Assembly: GCA_028681575.1 (NCBI GenBank) | Contig: JAQUHX010000006.1 | Location: 1 to 40,863 of the forward strand | Direction: 5' to 3' | Source of the DNA: Patescibacteria group bacterium | GTDB lineage: Bacteria > Patescibacteriota > Patescibacteriia > Patescibacteriales > UBA12465 | DNA length: 40,863 nucleotides | Shown here: in pieces, positions 26,398 to 34,975 of the stretch | Position numbering within the stretch: position 1 is the stretch's first letter | How the letters are laid out: each line of letters begins with the position of its first letter | Translations under genes and position numbers: made by a program | Notes under the pieces: generated by a model | The model's input: only the letters and a program-made list of their open reading frames with translations | The model's database searches: none | Told to the model about the DNA's origin: nothing

Positions 26398-27945
26398 ATG
26401 GATATAATGATTGATACCTCGCGTTTGGATTATTTTTTTTCCGCTGATTTGGCCGAAATGTTTTGGCTTTTTTTTGCTAATGTCGGCTGGATTATTTTGG
26501 CGATTTTTTTTCTTTTAGGGGTGCGAGAGATTTATCTTTTGTATATTCAAGATAAGTTTGCGTCCGGTCTAAAGTATGTCTTATTGGCGATTGATATTCC
26601 GCGGGGTAACGCGCAGTCTCCAAAAGCAGTGGAAAACCTTTTTACTTATTTAGGCGGCGCTCACGGTTCCATCAGTTTTTATGAAAAATGGTTTGAGGGT
26701 CGTTTTCAGCAAGCTTTTAGTTTTGAAATTGTCGGTATTGATGGTTATACGCAATTTGTTATTCGGACTCCAGTCGAGCAACGATTTTTGTTGGAGTCAG
26801 CTATTTATTCTCAATACCCCGATGCAGAAATAAGTGAGATTGACGATTATACCGCGGGTGTACCCCATCGCTTTCCTGACGACGAGTGGGACCTGTGGGG
26901 CGGGGAGTTTGTTTTAACTGGACCAGATTCCTATCCAATAAAGCTTTATTCAGAATTTGAGTCTATGCAAGGAGAACCAGAAGAGCGCTTTAAGGATCCA
27001 ATGGCAACCTTAATGGATTTAACAAGCTCTTTAAATAAGGGCGAGCAGCTTTGGGTTCAATTTATTGTTATCCCAACTGATTTTGCTTGGGTCAAGCGTT
27101 CTGACGCTGAGGTCGATAAAATTTTAGGCAAGACTCCAAAATCAAAAGAAGGTCTTATAATGAAATTTTTAATTTGGCTGGGGGAGCTTAGTGAAAATGT
27201 TTTTGCAATTTGGAAGGATATTAAACCAAAAGAAGAAAAAAAGGCAATTTCCATGATGGAGCTAACGCCTAAAAAAATAAAACAAATTGAGGCCATTCAA
27301 AATAAGGCTTCGAAATTAGCTTTTGGTTTTAAGTTGCGAATAATTTGTATTGGCCGTCGGGGGGTTTTTAATAAAGGAAAAATGGTTTCTGGTTTTGTTG
27401 GCTGGATTAAGCAATTTACGGCCCTGGATTTAAACAGCTTTAAGCCGGATATGAAAGTGACCGCTACTAAAACAGCTTATTTTAGAAAGGATGTTCGCTT
27501 GGTTACTAAAAAGAATGTAATCATGCAGAATTATATTAACCGTTCTTTAGCAGGGCGTCCGGCTTCCATCTTAAATATAGAGGAATTAGCTACTCTGTGG
27601 CATTTTCCTTTAGATGCGGTTGTTAAGGCGCCATTAATCCAAAAAGCTCCAGGCCGAAAGTCTGATGCCCCAGCTGCCTTACCCTTAGCTGAAGATTTCT
27701 CTTTTATCAAAAATCCGCCACCAGATATTTTTAGTGGTTTAGAAAAAAAAGAAAAACCTTCAGAGATTAAAAAAGAAAGCAGTCCTCTGGTAAATCAAGA
27801 TAATGATGATCGTTTTTGGGTGGAGTCAAGTGATTCTCAAAAAATAAGTGCTCAGTCTTTAGACGGAGCGGCGACCAGAGTTAAAGAGGATGGCCCGATG
27901 AGCTCAACTGAGCCTGAGCCGCCTTCAGATTTACCTTTTGTTTAA
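26398..27945 (+). CDS. Uncharacterised membrane-anchored protein, resembling the N-terminal region of CPR VirB4/DUF87-associated membrane proteins but without an ATPase domain
   Basis: N-terminal TM (FWLFFANVGWIILAIFFLLGVREIYLLYI) then 'YVLLAIDIPRGNAQSPKAVENLFTYLGGAHGSISFYEKWFEGRFQQAFSFEIVGIDGYTQFVIRTPVEQRFLLESAIYSQYPDAEISEIDDY'; Pro/Ser-rich C-terminus; no Walker A seen. Confidence 0.7.
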   Translation: MDIMIDTSRLDYFFSADLAEMFWLFFANVGWIILAIFFLLGVREIYLLYIQDKFASGLKYVLLAIDIPRGNAQSPKAVENLFTYLGGAHGSISFYEKWFEGRFQQAFSFEIVGIDGYTQFVIRTPVEQRFLLESAIYSQYPDAEISEIDDYTAGVPHRFPDDEWDLWGGEFVLTGPDSYPIKLYSEFESMQGEPEERFKDPMATLMDLTSSLNKGEQLWVQFIVIPTDFAWVKRSDAEVDKILGKTPKSKEGLIMKFLIWLGELSENVFAIWKDIKPKEEKKAISMMELTPKKIKQIEAIQNKASKLAFGFKLRIICIGRRGVFNKGKMVSGFVGWIKQFTALDLNSFKPDMKVTATKTAYFRKDVRLVTKKNVIMQNYINRSLAGRPASILNIEELATLWHFPLDAVVKAPLIQKAPGRKSDAPAALPLAEDFSFIKNPPPDIFSGLEKKEKPSEIKKESSPLVNQDNDDRFWVESSDSQKISAQSLDGAATRVKEDGPMSSTEPEPPSDLPFV

Positions 27946-27949
27946 AAGT

Positions 27950-29149
27950 ATGAAGAAGAAATCAGCCTCCCGGCGTACCATTGGCGTTGACGCTCGTTTT
28001 TATGGCCCCTTAGGCAAGGGGCTTGGTCGTTATGTCCAAGAGGTTGTTGATAATGTGATTCAAATTGCCCAAGATGAGCCAATTGATTTTGTAATTTTTT
28101 TATCGCCAGCGAATTTTGATGAATTTATTTGTCCAAGTGAGAATGTTCGCAAGGAGTTAATTAAGGCGCGCTGGTATTCGGTGGCAGAACAGTTTGAAGT
28201 CCCTTATAAGTGGTGGCGGGCTAAAATTGATTTAATGCATTTTCCTCATTTTAATGTCCCGTTAATTAAAATGGGGGCTTACGTGGTGACAATCCATGAT
28301 TTAATTTTAACTAAATTTCCAACTGTCCGCGCCACAACTAAAAAGCCTTTTATTTACTGGTTAAAAGATAAGGCCTATCGATTAGTTATTGGTTCGGCGG
28401 TAAAATTTGCCCAGAAAATAATTGCGGTTTCAGAATTTACTAAGCAAGATTTAATAACTCAGTTTAAAGCTTCAGACAAAAAGATTGTTATTACCTATGA
28501 GGGGGTGGCTAACTTAGCTAAAGGTAGTGATTCTTTATTTGTAGCTAAGCTTGATAACCAAAAAACTTTAGAGCTTTACAATATTGGCAGTCCTTATTTG
28601 TTGTATGTTGGCAATGCCTATCCGCATAAAAATTTAGAAGGATTAATTAGAGTTTTTTTAGAGTTGAGAAAAATCCATCCAAATTTACGCTTGGTTTTAG
28701 TTGGTAAGGAAGATTTTTTCTACAATCGGGTTCGTCTTTACGCGCAACAATTGAATTTATGGCAAAAAGATAATCATAATACGCCCGTAGTTTTCCCGGG
28801 TTATGTCCCGGATGTTGATTTAGAAGCCTTGTTTCAAGAAGCGGCTCTTTATGTTTTTCCTTCGTTTTATGAAGGTTTTGGCTTGCCACCGCTTGAAGCG
28901 ATGGCTTATGGTTGCCCGGTAGCTAGTTCTAATTGTGCTAGCATGCCAGAGATTTTAGAAAATGCAGCTGCTTACTTTAATCCTAAGGATGAACAAAAAA
29001 TGAAAGAGGTAATAGATAGAACTCTAAAAGATGAATCTTTAAGGGAAGCTTTAGTGACCCTGGGCAAGAAACAGGTAAAAAAATATAATTGGTGGGAATG
29101 TGCTCGTTTAACCTTTGAGGTTTATCAACAAGTTTTAAGGAAACGTTAG
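27950..29149 (+). CDS. Glycosyltransferase family 4 (GT-B) protein
   Basis: GVDARFYGPLGKGLGRYVQEVV; HFPHFNVPL..VVTIHDLI; YLLYVGNAYPHKNLEGLIRVF; FPSFYEGFGLPPLEAMAYGCPVASSNCASMPEI. Alternative TTG start 27938. Confidence 0.95.
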   Translation: MKKKSASRRTIGVDARFYGPLGKGLGRYVQEVVDNVIQIAQDEPIDFVIFLSPANFDEFICPSENVRKELIKARWYSVAEQFEVPYKWWRAKIDLMHFPHFNVPLIKMGAYVVTIHDLILTKFPTVRATTKKPFIYWLKDKAYRLVIGSAVKFAQKIIAVSEFTKQDLITQFKASDKKIVITYEGVANLAKGSDSLFVAKLDNQKTLELYNIGSPYLLYVGNAYPHKNLEGLIRVFLELRKIHPNLRLVLVGKEDFFYNRVRLYAQQLNLWQKDNHNTPVVFPGYVPDVDLEALFQEAALYVFPSFYEGFGLPPLEAMAYGCPVASSNCASMPEILENAAAYFNPKDEQKMKEVIDRTLKDESLREALVTLGKKQVKKYNWWECARLTFEVYQQVLRKR

Positions 29150-31624
29150 ATGTTTAAATCATCACAAAATAAAAAAAAATTATTTAATTTGGGGGCGTCA
29201 GTCGCACCTAATTTTTTGCAGGGTTTTGATGGACGAAGAACTGCTAGAAATAAAAAAATAAATATTAAACGTCAACAAGTTAAAACCCGTCGTTTAGAAG
29301 AAAAGGCTCGACGTAAACTGGAGAAAAGTGCTCAACGTGATCTGCGTTTGCTTGCTAAAAAAAATAAAGATCTTTTAAAATTGGCTCGAGTAAACAGAGA
29401 AGAAATTAGGAGTGAGCCTCTACCAAAAAAGTGGACTTTAAGTTATGTTGGCCGTCTTTGGCGCGAGCGTCAAACGAGGCGGCGCTTGGAGCATTATGAG
29501 CAAAAATTTGATCGTCAGCTTCAGTTTGGCGAAAAAAAACTATTTTTGTTTAGAAAAAAAAATTTTTCAATTCCTGCCCCTTCGCGTCGGCCTTGGTTTT
29601 GGGGTTTGTTAATTTTTGCGGCCTCTCTTTTTTTGGTCGTTGCCCCTTTTAAGTTTTGGGCTCAATTTAATAATCTAGATAATTATTCTTTTAAAGAAAG
29701 GATTATTCAAAAAACAAAAAGTGCCTTTGAGAGCCTGGGTAGCGGGGGGAAGGCGAGTATTAATCAGAATTGGCGGCAGGCTGAGAAAGATTTTAATTCA
29801 GCTGAAAATCAATTCTCACAAGTCTCGGCAAATTTGAAAATTATTAATGATCGTTTATTGTCTTTGGCATCTTATGCTAATAATCCGGAGTTAAAATTGG
29901 TGGCTGAAAGTAAAAAATTATTACAAATTGGTGCCTTAGGTTCGGAGTTAGCGGCTGAGCTAGCTGCTGCCCTTAGCGGCTGGGAAAGAGCAAATGGTGA
30001 TTGGTTAGTTTTATTAGATCAGTTAGAGAAGAAATCTGAATCAGCTCAATCTTTGGCCGATAATCTCGTTTCAAAATTAGAGACAATTAAGGTTGAAAAT
30101 TTACCCGCAGAATACCAGGCAGATTTTAAAGAGATAATTAGTCGAGCTGAAATTTTGCCGACAGTGCTTAGTTTAGTTAGTGATAATGCTGGGCGCTTTA
30201 AAAAATTATTAGGTAGCGGCACCGATAAGCGTTATTTATTGGTTTTTCAAAATAATGCTGAGATGCGTGGTTCGGGTGGGTTTTTAGGAAGCTATGCCTT
30301 AATCGATTTTCGGGATGGTAAAATTACTAACCTTGAGGTGCCGGGTGGCGGATCTTATGATACCGAAGCGGGGCTTCGTTTGAATATTGTCGCTCCCGAG
30401 CCTTTGTGGTTGGTTAATCCGAAGTGGCATTTCTGGGATGCTAATTGGTGGCCAGATTGGCCAACGACAGCTCGCAATTTAATGTGGTTTTTGGAAAAAA
30501 GCGATGGGCCAACTGTGGATGGGGTAATCTCTTTTACTCCTAGTGTGGTTGAGGAGTTATTAAAAATTACTGGTCCGATTGATTTAAGTTCTGATTACGG
30601 GGTTGTGGTAACGGCTGATAATTTTTGGCAAGAAGTTCAACTGACGGCCGAGCGCGATAATCTAATAGAAGTTAATCCAGAACTAGTTGCTCATTTGCCG
30701 CTTGGAGAAGAGAATAAACCAAAGAAAATCATTGGTGCTTTGGCTCAAGAAATTTTAGAAATTTTGCCAGAAAAAATGAACCAGACCAACTTTCTTAAAT
30801 TAGCAGCTTTAGCTGAAGATAGTCTGGCTGCTAAGCAAGTTTTACTTTATTTTTCTGATCCCGATTTGCAACAGATGGTTAACGATTGGGGGTGGGGCGG
30901 AGTGATGACTCAGGCTCCTTATGATTATTTGATGGTTACTAACACTAACATCGCTGGAGCTAAAACTGATCGGATGATTAGAGAAACGATTAACCAACAA
31001 GTAAATATTCAAAATAATGGCCGAGTCGTTGTTAGTTTAAAAATAAAGCGCGAACATACAGCCGCGCCACATACCCCACTGGTTGGAGTTCGTAATGTTA
31101 ATTGGATGCGAATCTATGTTCCTGAGGGGGCTAAGCTTTTGAGAGCTGAGGGTTTTAAAACCCCTGATGAGCATTATTTTGAAAGTCCCGATCCTGCTTG
31201 GCAGGATAATGAAATTTTAAAAGAAACTGAGGGCCGAGCCCTAATTGACCCGCTTAGTGGTACTAAAGTTTACTTAGAGTCGGGCAAGACGGTTTTCGCT
31301 AATTGGAGTATGGTTGACCCTGGCGAAACATCTGAATTATTTTTTGAATATGAATTGCCCAGCCCCTTGCCAAAAATAATTACGACTGATAATTGGTTCA
31401 AGCGTTTTAATAATTGGCTTAATCCTGAACAAATGAGTCGTTATAATTATTCTTTGTTGCTCCAAAAACAGCCAGGAGCAGTTAATGATAATTATCAACT
31501 TGAGGTAAAATGGCCTGATAATTATACTTTAGATTGGCAAGGTCCTGGCTTGGTTGGCGGATTAGCACCATTTACTCCTTTAACTCGTGATCATTTTTAC
31601 TCATTAGCTTTTAGTAAATATTAA
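29150..31624 (+). CDS. DUF4012 domain-containing membrane-anchored protein
   Basis: Basic ~150-aa N-terminal tail, TM (WFWGLLIFAASLFLVVAPFKFW), 'YLLVFQNNAEMRGSGGFLGSYALIDFRDGKITNLEVPGGGSYD' and 'DGVISFTPSVVEELLKITGPIDL' typical of DUF4012. Confidence 0.88.
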   Translation: MFKSSQNKKKLFNLGASVAPNFLQGFDGRRTARNKKINIKRQQVKTRRLEEKARRKLEKSAQRDLRLLAKKNKDLLKLARVNREEIRSEPLPKKWTLSYVGRLWRERQTRRRLEHYEQKFDRQLQFGEKKLFLFRKKNFSIPAPSRRPWFWGLLIFAASLFLVVAPFKFWAQFNNLDNYSFKERIIQKTKSAFESLGSGGKASINQNWRQAEKDFNSAENQFSQVSANLKIINDRLLSLASYANNPELKLVAESKKLLQIGALGSELAAELAAALSGWERANGDWLVLLDQLEKKSESAQSLADNLVSKLETIKVENLPAEYQADFKEIISRAEILPTVLSLVSDNAGRFKKLLGSGTDKRYLLVFQNNAEMRGSGGFLGSYALIDFRDGKITNLEVPGGGSYDTEAGLRLNIVAPEPLWLVNPKWHFWDANWWPDWPTTARNLMWFLEKSDGPTVDGVISFTPSVVEELLKITGPIDLSSDYGVVVTADNFWQEVQLTAERDNLIEVNPELVAHLPLGEENKPKKIIGALAQEILEILPEKMNQTNFLKLAALAEDSLAAKQVLLYFSDPDLQQMVNDWGWGGVMTQAPYDYLMVTNTNIAGAKTDRMIRETINQQVNIQNNGRVVVSLKIKREHTAAPHTPLVGVRNVNWMRIYVPEGAKLLRAEGFKTPDEHYFESPDPAWQDNEILKETEGRALIDPLSGTKVYLESGKTVFANWSMVDPGETSELFFEYELPSPLPKIITTDNWFKRFNNWLNPEQMSRYNYSLLLQKQPGAVNDNYQLEVKWPDNYTLDWQGPGLVGGLAPFTPLTRDHFYSLAFSKY

Positions 31625-31628
31625 TAAT

Positions 31629-33695
31629 ATGGCAATTAAAAAAAACATTCCAGTTACTTCTGGGCCGGGAGAAATTAAACGGCCGCTTAAGAAAAAGAGC
31701 AGCTCTCAGCCTATGGCATCTTCTTCTGAGTCTCGAAAAAACCGCTTAAGAGAGGAGTCTTTATCTCGACCAGTGAATCGAGGTCCTGTTTTTGTGGCTC
31801 ATCCGGTGCCGACAAAAGATCAGGTAAAGAATTTTGAACGAGCGGTTCGTCAGGAAGCACGACAGGAAGAGATTGAGGACAATCTTTCTGAAATTTATCG
31901 CGATAAAAAAGGAGGATTAGTTGATGTTTCGGAATTTAAATCTCGGAAAAAATCACTTCTCGTTTCTGTTTTGAAAAATGTTTTTGTTTTGGCAGTGATT
32001 GCTTCGCTGATTTATGCAGCCTTTACTTATTTTTTTAGCCCTAATGTTAATGAGGCTAAGCTAGATTTAAAAATTAAAGCTCCGGAACAGGTTAAGGCGG
32101 GCGAAACTTTTACTTATGAAATTGTTTATGAAAATCGCAGCCAGTTTGCTCTTAAAAATTTACGTCTGGAATTAACTTATCCAGAACGCTTTATTCGCGG
32201 AGAGCTTAATGGTGATGTTGTCGCTCTAGGTAGCGCTGGAAATTATTTTGAATTGCCGGATTTGGCTATTGGCGGTCAGGGCAAAATAAAAATAAGCGGT
32301 ATTTTAATTGGCAAAGAGGATTCAGCTAATATTTTAATGGCCCGTTTAAGCTATGCGCCTCAAGATTTTTCAACTCAATTTAGAGTTGAAGATGTTTCTT
32401 CTATAACAATTAATAGTCTTGGTTTTAATCTCGATTTTCAATACAGTAATGCTGTTTTGGTTGGTCAGGAAAATGAAATTGAATTAATTTTTAGTGCTCC
32501 CGAAGAAACATTTTTGAAAGATTTTGATTTATCCTTTGCTTTCCCAGAGAATATCTCCTTAATTAATTCAACAACTGAAGCTACTAACACTCCGGTGGCA
32601 ATTGATAAGAGTAATTTAATTTGGCGTTTAAGTAATTTTGCCTCTTCAACTGAAAAATATTCTTTACCAGTAAGCTATAAAGTGGATCGAAAAGTTTCTG
32701 ATAGTCAGGACTTGATTATTCGTTTAAGCCAAAAAGATGCCAATGGCCGAGAGTATGTCTTTTTAGAAAAGGTAATTAATCTTTCGGTGATGACCAGTAA
32801 TTTAAACTTAACCTTAAGTGTTAATGATAATAAAAATTCAGGGGCAGCTAGTTTTGGAGAGACGCTTAAGTATTCTTTAGCTTATGTTAATAAGAGTGAA
32901 AATTCCTTAGAAGATATAGTTTTAATGGCTGTTTTAGAGGGGGATTGGTTAGATTGGGGAGGAGAACTAGAAACAGCTGGTGGAAAAATAAAAAATAATA
33001 CAATTGTCTGGACCAAAGAAGAATTGCCAGCTTTGGCCGTTTTGGAGCCAGGCGCTAGCGGTGAAATTAGTTTTGAGATTGCTATTGGAGATTATAATCA
33101 TGATAATCTTGGTAATAAGACAAGCATTGAAAGTTATGCTTATTTTACTCTAGGCGGAAAAAGCACGGGCCTCAATGATAGTAAAAGTAATACGGTTATT
33201 ACTAAAATAAATAGCGATTTTCAGTTTAATGAGCAAGTTTTGTATTTTGATAACGATAATTTGCCGGTTGGGAGTGGGCCTTTGCCTCCAGTGGTAGGCC
33301 AAGAGACAGGCGTTCGTGTTTATTGGAATCTTGAAAATAATCTTAATGAGTTAAAAGGGGTAAGAGTGGTCGCGGTTTTGCCGGATTACCTTGATTTTAA
33401 GGGGGCGCGCAGTAATTCTTTGGGCAGTTTAAGTTTCGATCCGGGGACAAGATTTGTTACTTGGGAAATTGGAGATTTACCACTGAGCACTTATCAAGCT
33501 GAAGCGCAATTTGACTTAAACATAATCCCTCGTGAAGATCAGCGTAATACTTTGCTGGTCATATTGCCAGGAAGCACTGCTCAGGCCTTAGACGCTGAAA
33601 CGGGGATTATGTTAACTGCTTCCTCAAAGGCAAAAACAACTAAACTGGAAGATGATGAAATTGCGGCTTTAAGCAACTCAGGCTTGATTCAATAA
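31629..33695 (+). CDS. Single-pass surface protein with DUF11/Ig-like repeats
   Basis: Basic N-terminal tail, TM (LLVSVLKNVFVLAVIASLIYAAFTYFF), then repeated 'KAPEQVKAGETFTYEIVYENRSQFALKNLRLELTYPERF' and 'NNLNELKGVRVVAVLPDYLDFKGA' beta-rich modules. Confidence 0.75.
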   Translation: MAIKKNIPVTSGPGEIKRPLKKKSSSQPMASSSESRKNRLREESLSRPVNRGPVFVAHPVPTKDQVKNFERAVRQEARQEEIEDNLSEIYRDKKGGLVDVSEFKSRKKSLLVSVLKNVFVLAVIASLIYAAFTYFFSPNVNEAKLDLKIKAPEQVKAGETFTYEIVYENRSQFALKNLRLELTYPERFIRGELNGDVVALGSAGNYFELPDLAIGGQGKIKISGILIGKEDSANILMARLSYAPQDFSTQFRVEDVSSITINSLGFNLDFQYSNAVLVGQENEIELIFSAPEETFLKDFDLSFAFPENISLINSTTEATNTPVAIDKSNLIWRLSNFASSTEKYSLPVSYKVDRKVSDSQDLIIRLSQKDANGREYVFLEKVINLSVMTSNLNLTLSVNDNKNSGAASFGETLKYSLAYVNKSENSLEDIVLMAVLEGDWLDWGGELETAGGKIKNNTIVWTKEELPALAVLEPGASGEISFEIAIGDYNHDNLGNKTSIESYAYFTLGGKSTGLNDSKSNTVITKINSDFQFNEQVLYFDNDNLPVGSGPLPPVVGQETGVRVYWNLENNLNELKGVRVVAVLPDYLDFKGARSNSLGSLSFDPGTRFVTWEIGDLPLSTYQAEAQFDLNIIPREDQRNTLLVILPGSTAQALDAETGIMLTASSKAKTTKLEDDEIAALSNSGLIQ

Positions 33696-33711
33696 GAGTT
33701 GATGTTTATTT

Positions 33712-34863
33712 ATGATTATCTGGAAAAACAAAAATGGCTGTCGCCAAGGAAAAATAAAAACCCCTCACGGATTTTTAGAAACGCCATTTTTTATGCCGGA
33801 TGCGACTCGAGGGGCAGTCAAACATTTAACAGTATCGGAATTAGAGCAAGTTGGCACACCAGCGTTAGTGGTTAATACTTTCCATCTTTACTTGCGTCCA
33901 GGAATAAAATTAATTGATAAAGTGGGCGGACTTCATCGTCTTATGAATTATTCGCGCCCCCTTTTGTCTGATAGTGGTGGTTTTCAAGTTTTTTCTTTAA
34001 TTCATCGCCGCTTAGGGCAGGGAGACATTAATGATGAGCGGGCTCGCTTTAAATCTCCTTTAGATGGCAGTTTTCATGAGCTAACGCCTGAAAAATCTAT
34101 TCAAATTCAATTTTCTTTGGGAGTTGATTTTATGATTTGTTTAGATGATTGTCCGCCTAACGAATTTTCGCGACTTGATCTTGAGAAAGCGGTTGAAAGG
34201 ACAATTGCTTGGGCGCTCCGGGCTAAAGCTGAATATCAACGGCAAGTTAAAAAGAGGCGTTTAAGCGAAGCCAATCGTCCACGCCTTTTAGCGGTTATCC
34301 AAGGTGGCGCAGAAATTGATTTGCGACAAGCTTGTGCGGCTGCTTTAGTGAATATTGGTTTTGATGGTTATGGCTTTGGTGCGCGTCCAGTCGATAAAGA
34401 TGGTAATTTTTTAGCAGCAGTAATGTCTAAAACAGCGGCCGCTATTCCAGAAAATAGCCTTCGTTTTGCTTTGGGCGTTGGTTTACCGGAGGATATTTAT
34501 CGAGCTTATTTAATGGGTTGGGATATGTTTGATTGTGTAATTCCGACTCGGGAGGGGCGGCACGGAAAATTGTTTTCATTTAAACCAGACTTTAAAGATT
34601 TTAAGGCCCCGGGCCAACGGTCAAAAATAATTAAAAAAGCGCCAGATTTTTATCAGGCAATTAATATTTTACGATCTGAATATGCCAGCGATCAGAATCC
34701 GATTAATTCTGCAAGTAAAATCCCGGAGTTGAGAAATTATAGTCGTGCTTACTTGCATCATCTTTTTAAGAGCGGGGAACCCTTGGGGCAACGTTTAGCT
34801 AGTTTAAACAATTTAGAATTTTTCAATGAATTATTAGAAAAACTTAAGAAAATAAATGCTTAA
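33712..34863 (+). CDS. tgt: Queuine/preQ1 tRNA-ribosyltransferase-like protein (Tgt family), zinc cysteines missing
   Basis: KTPHGFLETPFFMPDATRGAVKHL; LLSDSGGFQVFSL; DFMICLDDCPP; LGVGLPEDIYRAYLMGWDMFDCVIPTREGRHGKLF; RNYSRAYLHHLFKSGE. Confidence 0.9.
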   Translation: MIIWKNKNGCRQGKIKTPHGFLETPFFMPDATRGAVKHLTVSELEQVGTPALVVNTFHLYLRPGIKLIDKVGGLHRLMNYSRPLLSDSGGFQVFSLIHRRLGQGDINDERARFKSPLDGSFHELTPEKSIQIQFSLGVDFMICLDDCPPNEFSRLDLEKAVERTIAWALRAKAEYQRQVKKRRLSEANRPRLLAVIQGGAEIDLRQACAAALVNIGFDGYGFGARPVDKDGNFLAAVMSKTAAAIPENSLRFALGVGLPEDIYRAYLMGWDMFDCVIPTREGRHGKLFSFKPDFKDFKAPGQRSKIIKKAPDFYQAINILRSEYASDQNPINSASKIPELRNYSRAYLHHLFKSGEPLGQRLASLNNLEFFNELLEKLKKINA

Positions 34864-34883
34864 AAATTTAAATTTAGTGAGGC

Positions 34884-34912
34884 TTGGCAAAACTCTGACT
34901 TTTTTCTATACT
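34884..34912 (+). promoter_or_regulatory. Promoter of the pyk-eno operon: TTGGCA-N17-TATACT
   Basis: TTGGCA 34884-34889, 17-bp spacer, TATACT 34907-34912. Confidence 0.6.
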
Positions 34913-34975
34913 AAGAGCCGAGCCGATAGCGGTCTTTTTTTTGCCGCCGGTTAAAATTTATTATTTATATCTATT

